Assembly (NCBI GenBank): GCA_032629725.1
Contig: JAFEVB010000002.1
Span: 2,976,001 to 3,040,000 of the forward strand
Source of the DNA: Gremmenia infestans
Taxonomy: Eukaryota > Ascomycota > Leotiomycetes > Helotiales > Hamatocanthoscyphaceae
DNA length: 64,000 nucleotides
Direction of reading: 5' to 3'
Position 1 is the first letter of the stretch. The number at the start of each line of letters is the position of its first letter. Both the position numbers and the translations under genes were made by a program. The notes beneath the pieces are model-generated. The model did no database searches and was not told the origin of the DNA. It saw nothing but the letters and a program-made list of their open reading frames with translations. Positions 53,801 through 64,000 of the stretch are shown here, in pieces.

Positions 53801-54514
53801 AGGGATCCTTATGGCAGTCAATATTAGACCTTTATCGACATTTTCGGGTTTTGTTTGGCAACAAAGTGACGAGAGGAAGGTGTAGTAAGTTCGAGATATC
53901 TGTGAAAAGCCTTCTGGCCTTCTATTGATGCTGGCGACGAGAAGCTGAAGAAGTGTGGGTGGACATCGAGGGAGTAAACTGTGTACATAATTAGCATTTG
54001 ATCTCCAGCCAGCAGAGTGCAAGACTGACACTTGCAGAGCCTCAAGAGCAATGTTTCCCAGTCGAACCAGTCGAGTTTGAATATCGTGGCGAGCCAAAAA
54101 TGTCTCAAACCCGGCATGAGATATCCTTTGGCTGAGGTTTACCAGTCGGTCCAGATCATCTCGCCGTCGATGGTTGAAGAATGTTACAATAAGTCGCAAC
54201 TGCTCTGCCAGTACTATATCCGCCCCCAAAGAGCTCAGTTGCTCGGTATTGGACTTGTCCCAGGACCGTCTCCGCGCATCTGCCAGCTCCGTCCTAACTT
54301 TATGTCCTCGCCATGCTCGCTGTAGTGTTTTTGAAGCATTCAGTCGTTCTCGCTCCTGTTGTCGTTGCTGCCTTTCCTGCTGAGCATTCGCAACAGTCTG
54401 TTGGGTTCCAGCAGCAGACGGAGACCAAGAGCTCGCAGTAAATGGATTTAGATTCTGGCCCGAGAGATTGACTTGGCGTGGACGACGAGAGCTGCCACTG
54501 AAAGTTTGAAACAT
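50862..54514 (-). CDS. HUL5: HUL5-type HECT E3 ubiquitin ligase (UBE3C family)
   Basis: Exons 54514-53770 and 53713-50862 (56-bp intron) give 1198 residues. The N-terminus MFQTFSGSSRRPRQVNLSG is that of the family, followed by an IQ-like helix (TLQRAWRGHKVR, about residue 50). A large helical region leads to an acidic patch (EGDDDDHDPEDEEDAF). The HECT domain follows (from about 830): QITFVDQFDTVEAGIDGGGVTKEF, then FLGRIVGKCLYEGILIDISFA. The catalytic Cys lies in LPSTSTCVNLLKLPRYS, about residue 1166, 33 residues from the end as usual. Hul5 elongates ubiquitin chains at the proteasome and on misfolded proteins. Divergent from PAB1. Confidence 0.95.
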
Positions 54515-55568
54515 CTCGAACGAAGGTTTGCCTCTTGGTGGTTTTCTCTGCCTGTTATTTATCTTGCACGAGCATGAGACATGCCGGGGAGCCTTCCAGA
54601 AGCGAACGAATTTGTTAAAGGTGTATTACGGTATCTGAAGTAGAATTTGGCCGCGGGGAATAACGAGTGATTGCAAATATCTGATTTCCTTGCAAACTTT
54701 CTATGCGGTTCTTTTTCTTCGTAATGAGACTGGGCTGGGTTTCTTGGTGGGGGTGAAGGCGAATACAAGTGCAGCCTGGTATGGATGGATTACTGTGCTT
54801 CGTACCAGCTCGACCTCGACCAGTGGGCGACGGTACAGCCTTCCGGGCCCGCTCTTGCTGCTTTGACTGAACCATATGCCGCTTTGAGTGGCCAGTCATA
54901 CAGGGGCTCCAATAGGGCATCAGTGATTGGTTGGCATATGTAAGTGCCTTGCCGCCTGAGGAACTGCACATGAGGTGCATATGGAGCCTTACCTCCCAGG
55001 CTACAAACCGACCTATCGCACTTTCCCTGTTTGGGCCGGGACACAAAATTTCCTGAAGAAGTTGCCTTTGTTGCCTCTAAATAATCTCTTTCCTTCCTCT
55101 CCAACCCACAATCCACAACACCATTTGAACCCGCAGGAAAGTACGATATTCGTGCTTTTTCGTTCTTCGTCCCTCTTCCCTTTCAGAAAACCCCTCATCA
55201 CGAGGCAAAAAAAATCAGAAAATCCCAGAAAACCTCACATCGCGCTCGATATCTTCGAACGTTAACCACCTCATCTTTCTCCCCGAAACGTTGCATATTT
55301 GTGCCTTTGTGCCTCGACCGTCCAACGACCTTCACCCGCACATCGTCCCTCTTTCAGTTCTGTACGGAACATTTAGTCTGCGATTGTATCTCCAACAAAG
55401 ACATCTCGACGTAAGTAAGGCCACTCAATTGGACTTGTTCATTCCATTCACCGGTTCTTCTGCCACACTCCCGCCGACTTATCTCTATATGTGTCTACGC
55501 ATTCGCGAGACATCTGATTCACTTACACACTAAAAGCATTGTCCTGACATAGCATAGCAATACTCAAG
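54515..55568. promoter_or_regulatory. Divergent region HUL5 / PAB1
   Basis: About 1.05 kb. The part nearer PAB1 (55060-55560) is pyrimidine-rich on + and is likely its long leader. A GTAAGTAAGG donor at 55412 could begin a leader intron. No gene seen. Confidence 0.45.
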
Positions 55569-57984
55569 ATGTCTGCCGCTACCGCATCCCCTGCTGTCGA
55601 CCAGCTGGCATCCGACCTCAACAAGGCCTCTCTGAATGGCAGCGATGCAAATGGCGCCACCGCCATCAACACTGATGTCTCCACCGTCGGATCAGAGGAC
55701 CCTGATACCGCTGGACCTACCCCAAGCTCTGCCGCTCCCCATCCGCAAGCTTCTGCCTCCCTCTATGTCGGCGAGCTCGACCCTTCCGTCACCGAGGCCA
55801 TGCTCTTCGAGCTCTTCTCTCAAATTGGTTCTGTTGCCTCCATCCGTGTCTGCCGTGATGCCGTGACTCGCCGCTCCCTCGGATATGCCTACGTCAACTA
55901 CAACACCACAGCCGATGGCGAGAAGGCTCTCGAGGAGTTGAACTACACTCTCATCAAAGGTCGTCCCTGCCGTATTATGTGGTCTCAGCGTGATCCCGCT
56001 CTCCGAAAGACCGGTCAAGGCAATGTTTTCATCAAGAACTTGGACACTGCCATCGATAACAAGGCTCTTCATGACACCTTTGCCGCATTCGGTAATATTT
56101 TGAGCTGCAAGGTCGCCCAAGACGAATCTGGAGCCTCCAAGGGTTACGGTTTCGTTCACTACGAGACTGACGAGGCTGCCAGCCAAGCTATCAAGCACGT
56201 TAATGGCATGCTTTTGAACGAGAAGAAGGTTTTCGTTGGTCACCACATCCCCAAGAAGGACCGCCAGAGCAAGTTCGAGGAAATGAAGGCAAACTTCACA
56301 AACATCTATGTCAAGAATATCCCTACCGAAGTTACTGACGAAGAGTTCCGTGAGCTGTTCGAAAAATTTGGTGATGTTACATCTGCATCTCTCGCTCGTG
56401 ACCAGGAAAGCGGCAAGAGCCGCGGCTTCGGTTTCGTGAACTTTATCAACCACGAGCATGCCTCCGTTGCAGTTGATGACTTGAACGGAAAGGACTTCAA
56501 GGGTCAAGACCTCTACGTTGGCCGTGCACAGAAGAAGCACGAGCGTGAGGAAGAGCTTCGCAAGTCCTACGAGGCTGCTCGCATTGAGAAAGCATCCAAG
56601 TACCAGGGTGTCAACCTCTATGTGAAAAACCTCGACGACGAAGTTGATGATGACAAGCTCCGTGAGCTTTTCACACCTTTTGGCGCGATCACTTCTGCTA
56701 AGGTCATGCGTGACTCCGCTGCCGAGACTGCCGAGGCTGAGAAGAAGGAAGAGGAAAAGAACAAGGAGAACAAGAAGGAAGGTGAGAGTGAGGAGCCAGA
56801 GGCCGAGGCTGAAAAAGAGGATTCCGAGAAGAAGGATGCATCCAAGTCCGAGAAGCGTACATTGGGCAAGAGCAAAGGTTTCGGATTCGTCTGCTTCAAC
56901 AACCCCGATGAGGCCACCAAAGCTGTCGCTGACATGAATCAACGTATGGTCAACGGAAAGCCACTTTACGTTGCTCTCGCTCAGCGCAAGGATGTTCGAA
57001 AGAGCCAGCTGGAGGCCAGCATTCAAGCTCGCAACCAGATCCGTATGCAGCAAGCCGCGGCCGCTGCAGGTATGCCCCAACAGTACATGCAAGCTCCCAT
57101 GTTTTATCCTCCTGGCCAACAGCCCGGTTTCATCCCACAGGCAGGTGGACGTGGCGGTATGCCTTTCCCTCAACCTGGCATGCCCCTTCCTGGTGCTCAA
57201 GGTGGCCGCCCTGGTCAATTTGCTGGTGGTTTCCCTCCACAAGGTCGCGGTGGCCCAGGCCCTCAGCAACTTCCTCCCAACATGTATGGTATGCCCGGCC
57301 AATTCCCTGGCGGAGCACAATACCAGCAGAATAACCCTCAGTTTATTGCTGCGATGCAACAGGCTCAGCAAGCTGCTACTCTTATGGGTGGTCGTGGAGG
57401 ACCAGGTGCTCGACCAATGGCCAACTTGCCAGGTATGCCACCCAACATGGCTCCTCTTCAAGCTGTCGGTCAGCAAGGGGTTCCAGGTTTCCCTCAAGGG
57501 GGTAGACAGGGAGGTATTGCTGGACGAGGTGGTGCCCAAGCTGGTCGTCCTGGACAGTTTCAAGGTGGCTTCCCTCCTCAAGCTGGACGTGGCATGCCTC
57601 CTCAGGGGCCTCCTGGCGCTGATGCCGGTGCTTCGGCCTTCCAATCGCACCTCGCAACTGTTCCCCAGGCGCAACAGAAACAGCTTCTCGGTGAGGCTCT
57701 CTTCCCCAAGATCCAAGTCATGCAGCCAGAATTGGCAGGAAAGATCACCGGTATGCTTTTGGAGATGGAGAATCCTGAATTGGTCAATCTGTAAGTACCC
57801 TTTCCCCAATTAATAATGTCGCTTGCTAACATATCTCAGGATCGAGGATGAGTCTGCTCTTCGGGCCAAGGTCGATGAGGCTCTCAACGTCTACGATGAA
57901 TACGTTAAGAACAACAAGGGTGCTGATGGAGAGGGCGAGGGTGGTGAGGTGCAGGAAGGCGAGAAATCCGAAGAGAAGGCTTAA
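55569..57984 (+). CDS. PAB1: Polyadenylate-binding protein, cytoplasmic and nuclear
   Basis: Exons 55569-57790 and 57840-57984 give 788 residues. Four RRMs are clear: ASLYVGELDPSVTEAMLFEL; NVFIKNLDTAIDNKALHDTF; NIYVKNIPTEVTDEEFRELF; NLYVKNLDDEVDDDKLRELF, each with its RNP1 (e.g. KGYGFVHY, RGFGFVNF, KGFGFVCF). A charged Glu/Lys insert of about 50 residues (about 385-432) interrupts RRM4 between its first strand pair and RNP1. A Pro/Gly/Gln/Met-rich linker follows. The MLLE (PABC) domain is at the C-terminus (LLGEALFPKIQVMQPELAG...GMLLEMENPEL), completed by exon 2. It binds poly(A), links to eIF4G and controls mRNA decay. Codon use is highly biased, as for an abundant protein. Confidence 0.97.
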
Positions 57985-58921
57985 TTGCCCACTCTTTTCG
58001 GAACAAACGATACCCAATATACCTTCACTTCGACTAATCCTTCTTCGTACACATTTCACATAACGTCTCTCAATCGGTTACAGTGGCAGCTGGGCCCGGA
58101 AAAGTTTTTGCGCTCTCTTTGGCGGCAGCACTCTTCGATTTTCGAACTGACGGGTGCTTTGGTCTGCTCCTGTGCTACAGACTTGCCAGGCCTTTTCTTT
58201 ATTCTTTTTAACGAATAGACCGCCATGGACAGACTATTCGATCAATGTATTCATAGACTACACTTTTGTGTCGCATTTGCAGCATAGCCTCAGTAGCTTT
58301 TCGCAAATGCTCTTTTCGGTTCATTATCTCACATACATATGTGGAAATGAATTGGAAATTGGCACATATATGGATTTTCAGTATCTCATTTCATTTGCAT
58401 GCTTTCCGAAGCAGGGCAGAAGATGCACGGGTTTTTGATGCTTTCTGGTAGTTACACTACTGGGGTTTGTCGTCTGGGCTTGACATTTGGGTCTGTGCTG
58501 ATGGGGTCGCGGAATAGACTAGGAATCTCAATACAAAAAAACATTGCAAAATACTCCTTTCATTTAATAACTGAAATTGACAATATTCGAATCTCAGCCA
58601 CTTTCAGCGCTCATAAACCTCGGCACCTTATTGGCGGCAAAACCTCCCCCGCAAAATCTTTCTCCAGCCTCCGCATCTTCTCCACCTTTTCAACAGCAAG
58701 TTCAATTTAATCACCTTCATGCAGCGCTCTGAATCGCACTGGAACATATTTGTGCCGGTTGGTTCCTGGGGCCGGACATGCCGGAGGGGAAACTGGACAT
58801 GGGTATTTACCTGCAGGGAATTCTTCCGCTACTAGGCACAAGAGAATTTTGTTATAATTGTTTATGAAGTTATGACCACTCCCTTTTTCTCATTCTCGTT
58901 TACGTCGAGTGTCAATGCGAA
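57985..58921. other. Interval between PAB1 and pectinesterase
   Basis: PAB1 3' UTR followed by the pectinesterase promoter. Short frames only; no repeat seen. Confidence 0.45.
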
Positions 58922-60364
58922 ATGGCTTTATTCCGGACGTTAGTTTTGCTTCTGTTTACGGCATGTATTTCTAGTGTTTGGGCTTGGGATATCAGCAATG
59001 AAAATGATCGCCAAAATTGTCAATCGCGGACTAGGAATCCATTGGATGGATGTGAGGGTAGCAGAACGGTCTTTGTAGATGGATTGGGTAACGGAACGAG
59101 GTTTAGGAGTGTGCAATCTGGTATGTTGACAATTACTACGAAGAAGACATGTGTAATTGCTAATTAGTTAGCTGTTATCTCTTTGCCAAATAACACAGGT
59201 AAGAGCACCTGAAAATAAAATGAAAGAGCCATGTGTTAATTCTTGAACAGATACGTACACCATCCTCATTGCCTCCGGTAATTATACGGAGCAAGTAAAC
59301 GTCACGCGACGAGGACCAACATACCTCCTTGGTCAGACATCTCACCCCAAAGACCAGTCCTACAACACGGTGAACATAATATGGGCAGCTGTAGCAGGAA
59401 CAGGAGACAATGCCTATACCAGCACGCTGACAGTAGCACCGACACTCAATGCGTCTCTCACTGGAAGTGGCCCTACGGGTTTTGCGGTGCCCAGCGATAC
59501 GCCATTTGGATGTGTGGATTTCAGGACGTATAATCTGAATTTCATAAATGATTACGCACCTTATGGTAGGTTGAATCACTGTTGAGGAGTCAAAGTAGGG
59601 TAAATGACTGTGAGCGACAGCTGATAAGAAGTAGCTGTCACTCCATCCCTAGCACTGAGTATAAGCCGCGCCAATGGAGGTTTCTACTACACGGGCTTCT
59701 ACAGCTATCAAGATACCGTAATCCCCCATAATCAACCCCTTCTCAGCCAACATCCTAACCCTAGAAACAGATTTATGTAGGCAAATTAGGAAACGCTTAT
59801 TTCAAAAATGGCGAAGTAGCAGGCCAGACCGACTTTTTCTATGGCTTCGGTACCGCATGGGTAGAAAAGACCTCCATTGCTCTCCGCTCTTGTGGTGGAG
59901 GAATCACGGCGTGGAAAGGATCGAATACTACCTTTGTAAATAAATACGGTGTCTACATTGTAGATTCCAACGTCCATGCCGCGAATTCATCTCTGAACAT
60001 CGTAGGAAAATGTGCTCTTGGTCGGCCATGGGCAAGCTTTCCCCGTACCCAAACTCCACGTTTGACTAACGAGAGAAAACAGAATGCGCAAATGCGGGCC
60101 ATCTTTGCACGAACCTACCTTGACAATTCAATCCTGTCAACGGGCTACATAGATTGGGTCCCATCGCGGTATACGCCGAATCTGACGTTGCAGGCCGAGT
60201 ATAAGAATTATGGGCCGGGGTATAATGTTAGTGGGAGGGCGAGTGCGTTGTCTGATGTACAGTTGACGGACAGGCAGTGGGCAGTTTATGATGAACCGGG
60301 GAAGGTGTTCCAAACGCCGGAAGGGAGATTTGGAAATACGGGGTGGATTGATTGGAGTGTTTGA
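58922..60364 (+). CDS. Secreted pectin methylesterase, CE8 family
   Basis: Exons 58922-59120, 59251-59565, 59653-59717, 59771-60031 and 60083-60364 give about 373 residues. A signal peptide is present (MALFRTLVLLLFTACISSVWAW). The right-handed beta-helix carries the CE8 catalytic residues: Gln and Asp in FYSYQDT, the second Asp in GQTDFFYGFGTAW (usually GxVDFIFG), and Arg in LGRPW. The last intron is GC-AG (GCAAGC donor) placed exactly after LGRPW; reading through would lose NAQMRAIFARTYLD. The enzyme de-esterifies homogalacturonan in plant cell walls, supporting a plant-associated or saprotrophic life. Convergent with the nitronate monooxygenase gene. Confidence 0.92.
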
Positions 60365-60557
60365 GATGAAATGAAGGTGGGATTGGGTGTTGTGTTGAAA
60401 AGATGGTTGCTTCAACTTGTCGAGCCAGGTGTTGGTCGGACCCCTATTTGACAGGCTCAATTTTCATGTGAACGTCCTGGGTCTCACTTGAAATGGGATA
60501 TTATAGCATTCGCATGCAGGCTACAAGACAGTAAATCATTCAAACATTATTATACAA
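60365..60557. terminator. Short convergent 3' region
   Basis: Only 193 bp separate the stop codons of the convergent pectinesterase and nitronate monooxygenase genes, so their 3' UTRs probably meet or overlap. No specific termination signal identified. Confidence 0.35.
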
Positions 60558-61655
60558 TCATAGCTTGCTTGAAGGGACAATCAGGCTAGAAGCAGAATTC
60601 AAAGTCTGCTCAGCATCCCGCTCAATGCGACCTATCAAATCAGCACAGCTTGGGATATCATGAATGAGGCCGATGACCTGGCCAGCAGTCCAAACCTACA
60701 GACATATTAGTACGACATCAAGGCAGACGTGGAATGAGACTTACCCCGAACTCAGGGTCACCGTTGATGAATACCTCTCGGCCTCTCTTACCGCTTACAT
60801 ACGGCGCAACTTCTTCGAACTTTCCAGTGCTGCTTTCCTTTTCAATCTTCACAGCCTCGCTAGTAACTTTGTTCTTGAACAGCCGACTGGTATTTCTCCA
60901 TCTTCGCAACACAAGCTCAGTATCGGTCTCCTGAGCGTCAACAATCGACTGCTTAATGTTCTGGTGGATAGGTGCTTCGATCGTGCACATGAAGCGTGTT
61001 CCCATATTGATACCCTCAGCTCCCAAACTCAAGGCTGCAGCAAGACCCTGTCCATCTGCGAAACCACCCGAGGCAATAAATGGGATACTGATGGATTGAC
61101 GTGCTCGACTAAGTAGAATCAAGTTCGTGATGTCGGTTTCGCCAACATGACCAGCACATTCGAAGCCATCTATACTCAAGAAATCCACGCCAAGCTTCAC
61201 AGCACTCTGTGCATGCTTTATCGTAGTACACTTGTGCAAAATAATAATTCCCACAGCCTTCAGCTGCTTGATGATGGGGCCGGGGCTGTTTCCTGCAGTC
61301 TCTACGACCTTGATTCCCTCGTCGATGGCCACTTGAGCATACGCTCCGTAATCTGGGGGGGTCATGGCTGGAAGGAGAGTGATGTTCACGCCGAAGGGTT
61401 TTTGGGTCATGGTCCTGCATTTTCGGATTTCTTTTCGCAGGTCTTCCGGAGTAGGCTGGGTGAGCGCTGTGAGGATGCCCAGTCCACCTGCATTGCTGAC
61501 AGCGGATGCAAGCTCAGCGTATCCTACCCATTGCATGCCACCTTGTACAATGGGGACTGCGAATTTATGTTAGCATTCCGGGTGCAAGTGAAGACGTGGA
61601 CATGGAACTTGCCTTTGATTCCCAAAGCTCGGGTTAGCTTTGTATTGAAAGGCAT
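60558..61655 (-). CDS. Nitronate monooxygenase (2-nitropropane dioxygenase family)
   Basis: Exons 61655-61613, 61556-60745 and 60695-60558 give 330 residues. Intron 1 is GC-AG with a textbook donor (AAAG/GCAAGT). Joining gives ALGIKVPIVQGGMQWVGYAELASAVSNAGGLG, the flavin-binding opening of the family. The catalytic His is in GFECAGHVGE, and the FMN phosphate site in IPFIASGGFADG and LGAEGINMGTRF. The enzyme is an FMN-dependent TIM barrel that oxidises alkyl nitronates such as propionate-3-nitronate, a plant defence compound. Nothing indicates a presequence. The last exon adds the helical tail VWTAGQVIGLIHD. Confidence 0.93.
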
Positions 61656-64000
61656 CTTGAGGATCTATTCGCAGTGAAGGGAAAGCTGTGAAGTAAAAGC
61701 AAGGAGGATGTAAAATTCTATTCTATCGGACTCTGCTTCTTTGAAGTTGTCTATTGTGTATGAATCAAGGCTTGACTTTACATCGTTGATGTTTGTTCTT
61801 GGTACTAGAGTACAGTAGACATTCCAATCCGCCTTTCCCCACAGTCTATACCTAGGAGGCCGAGGCCGAGGCCGAGGCAGTCGCTAAAATAGCTGCCGAT
61901 TCGCTGGCGCCCGTGCTTGTGCTCGTGCTCGTGCTTCTCGACGATTACTCATCTTGTACCTATGTACCTATGTACCTACGTACCTAGGCCCACTAATACT
62001 ATGCCTACCGGATCTCTCCCCTATCATCACAATTGTCCCCGAGGTCAGGCAGTTTTTCCTTTTTACGAGACTACAGTCCCATCACGTGTACATCTCCCCC
62101 CCCTTCCCAACAGCCACACCCCCTAGCCGATATTCAGGTCCAATGCCCAAGTGAGGCAGTACGTACGGTACATGAAAGTTCGTTCCTGGCACCACCACCA
62201 TCATATCTAAAAACTGGCCCAAAATACTTGCATACGCTCCTGCTGTCACACCATACGCCTACTTCTGTCCCATTCCCGCCGGATCGAAAGTTCTCCAATA
62301 CAACTTGGGCAGCAATACTCTATCGATGCGTTGGTCATAATCAAGGCTGTCTGAAGACGCGCAGCAAGGCTGCTATTCACTACTTGGCCTTCTCTCACGT
62401 CGCCACGCATTATATATTACCGTCTCGTTGAAAACTGGGCATGCCTCAATGATTGGAAACCGTGTATTTTTGGCACCTTTGATCCTGCAGGATCTCAATG
62501 CTAGATATTACTTTGGGTTGGCGATGGAGAAACGGCGGGGATCATCCGAGAGGCCCATTACCCAGGAATCAAGAAGCTAGATCGCTACCTAATGATTCTC
62601 CGAATCAAACTCAGTATTCTCATATGACAGCATCGAATTGTCTCCTGGACAGTAAAATCCGTCCATCTCTGACTACGCGTTTGTATGGCATTTTCATCAA
62701 TTGTCTCCCCTGGAGTCATGCAGAAGTGGCCAGACTTCTACTCCAAACAATCAAGAAACGGGTTTACTTTTGATCGTCCTTTCTTTTCCGGTCTGTCGGG
62801 TTCCTTACTTGCAGAATGACATAGCGGTAAAGCACCAGACTGGTCACGATGGCAATATAAATTCCGTTAGATGGGTACGCAGGTCGCAGGGCTGATCATC
62901 GTATGGTACATTGGTACCTATCTAAAGTCACCAGTGCAAGGGATCCTCCGCTTTACCAACAGACCTCGCTCGAATCAAGGAGCTTCATCCTCGACGGTTA
63001 GTCGCAGTCCATCGTATAAATGTAGCCACCCGCCCCCTGCTGTGTAGCTTTCTTAGACGTCTCGGACACCAACTCTAGTCCTGGTAACAGATCTTGTTTC
63101 CAGAATCTTCAAGACATCGTTGGTCCAACCTAACACCGTGTGCAAGGGCTCATTCGATCGATAGCGGGCTTTTTGTTATTGGTTCCAAATAGCGGCGCTC
63201 TGCGATTCGATGTTGGGGTTAGAGACCAGGGTATGTAATGTAAACGTATTTTGCTCCTTTTGGAAAAACAAACTATATCCCCAGAGATTACCAAAAGGAC
63301 AAACCTCGAAACCATGGAAGGTGCTAGCTCTGCAACCTACCTACCTACTTGACTTTGGCGTGCTGCAGCGCATATTATAATTCGTGTTCGGTCCTTCATA
63401 TGAGACGTGCGCTTTTCCTATCATATCCTCCCCCAAGTCCCCCTCTTCCACGCCCTACTTGCTCATCCATCTGCCCAACTGCACCTTGCTCTCTTTTTAC
63501 CAAGGCCCCATGTCCCTATGACGACTCTAGCTGCAAATGGCTGTAATAGTTTGCAGCGTTGGCTTTGCATCTCCACTAGCTTCACTTGTCTCAAGCCCTG
63601 ATATTTGCTTTTTTTCCTTTTGCCGAAGTCACTCGGTACCGTCGTACATGAGCTGTGATGACACCGCTGGAGACAGCACACACTGGCGGCCCTATATTTC
63701 TTTCGGGTGATCGACGTTACTTCTTCAGATGCATATTTCCAAATGCATTATTCCGAAACAGTGTTGAGTCTAGTTGCCGTGTTGCATGGATCAATGGGGG
63801 TGGTGCAAACGCAGCAACCTTTTAATACTCATTTCCTATCTATTTTGATAGTTCAACTGCCACCTCACTACTTCACACCAACTTCTCCAGGCCATTCTTG
63901 GGCAAGAGATCTACCTATAAGAACTCCATCGAGCAACTGCTTCCTGCAAAACATAACGCCATATCCGTACCTACCCCACCACTGTTTCTCCTCGACATAC
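61656..64000. other. Gene-free end of window, probably upstream of a gene beyond the edge
   Basis: Simple-sequence stretches occur early: GGCCGAGGCCGAGGCCGAGG near 61858, GTGCTCGTGCTCGTGCTT near 61915, and ACCTATGTACCT-type steps at 61960-61990. The rest has only short frames, mostly without ATG. The final 150 bp are pyrimidine-rich on +, as in a fungal leader, suggesting a + strand gene starting past 64000. Confidence 0.4.
61858..61990 (+). repeat. Cluster of short imperfect tandem repeats
   Basis: Three neighbouring tracts: (GAGGCC)n near 61858-61880, (GTGCTC)n near 61914-61935, and (TACCTATG/TACCTACG)n near 61959-61988. They sit upstream of the nitronate monooxygenase start and may lie in its promoter. 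Confidence 0.7.

Noticed and set aside
55692..57809. 705-codon open frame antisense to PAB1
   Set aside because: It mirrors the strong codon bias of PAB1; the product is Leu/Ser/His-rich with no domain, and the sense strand is unquestionably coding.
62033..62431. 132-codon frame in the terminal gene-free region
   Set aside because: Composition Pro/Ser/His-rich without motif; non-ATG start and no splice signals that extend it.

Overview
The window looks like nuclear DNA of a filamentous ascomycete (Pezizomycotina, most likely Leotiomycetes). Genes are scattered on both strands with no operons. Introns are short (mostly 45-150 bp) and have GTAAGT-like donors and CTAAC/CTGAC branch sites just before the acceptor. 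The gene content is fungal: 2EXR protein, DMA1-type FHA-RING ligase, short kinesin-3, DESI-thioredoxin-PUL fusion, OBAP/DUF1264 protein and a CE8 pectinesterase. I found no rRNA, tRNA, CRISPR array or intact transposon. Class-level placement is inference; nothing here fixes the species. Gene models below were spliced by eye and reading frame was checked across every junction given.

Layout. 0-7 kb: a RING protein with two SUMO-interaction-like motifs, a 1.9 kb gene-free stretch, then two tandem coiled-coil paralogues of an unrecognised family. 7-24 kb is a dense housekeeping block: MPP-alpha (-), DMA1 (+), VPS16 (-), degenerate MoxR/ChlI-type AAA protein (+), a small double zinc-module protein (+), GDA1 GDPase (-), DESI-TRX-PUL protein (+). 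24-34 kb is sparser: a 2EXR protein with a long, probably spliced leader, a short kinesin-3, two small cysteine-bearing proteins (one secreted and effector-like) and a protein ending in a NOPCHAP1-like segment. 35-40 kb: class II eIF4E, EF-hand protein, OBAP, and a nine-exon glyoxalase II. 40-47 kb is gene-poor: a broken short-chain dehydrogenase relic, a T5orf172/GIY-YIG protein and a TauD-type dioxygenase. 47-61.7 kb: aldo-keto reductase, DUF202 protein, GNAT, HUL5 HECT ligase, PAB1, pectinesterase and nitronate monooxygenase. The last 2.3 kb has no recognisable gene.

Several neighbours are divergent and share short promoters (MPP-alpha/DMA1, VPS16/AAA, GDA1/DESI, DUF202/GNAT, HUL5/PAB1). 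Three introns use GC-AG borders; one directly follows an initiator ATG that forms the whole first coding exon. The observations most worth following are the tandem lineage-restricted family at 3.6-6.9 kb, the SDR relic at 40.5-41.0 kb, the 8-cysteine secreted protein at 31.7 kb, and the double C-x2-C-x14-H-x3/4-H protein at 18.4 kb.
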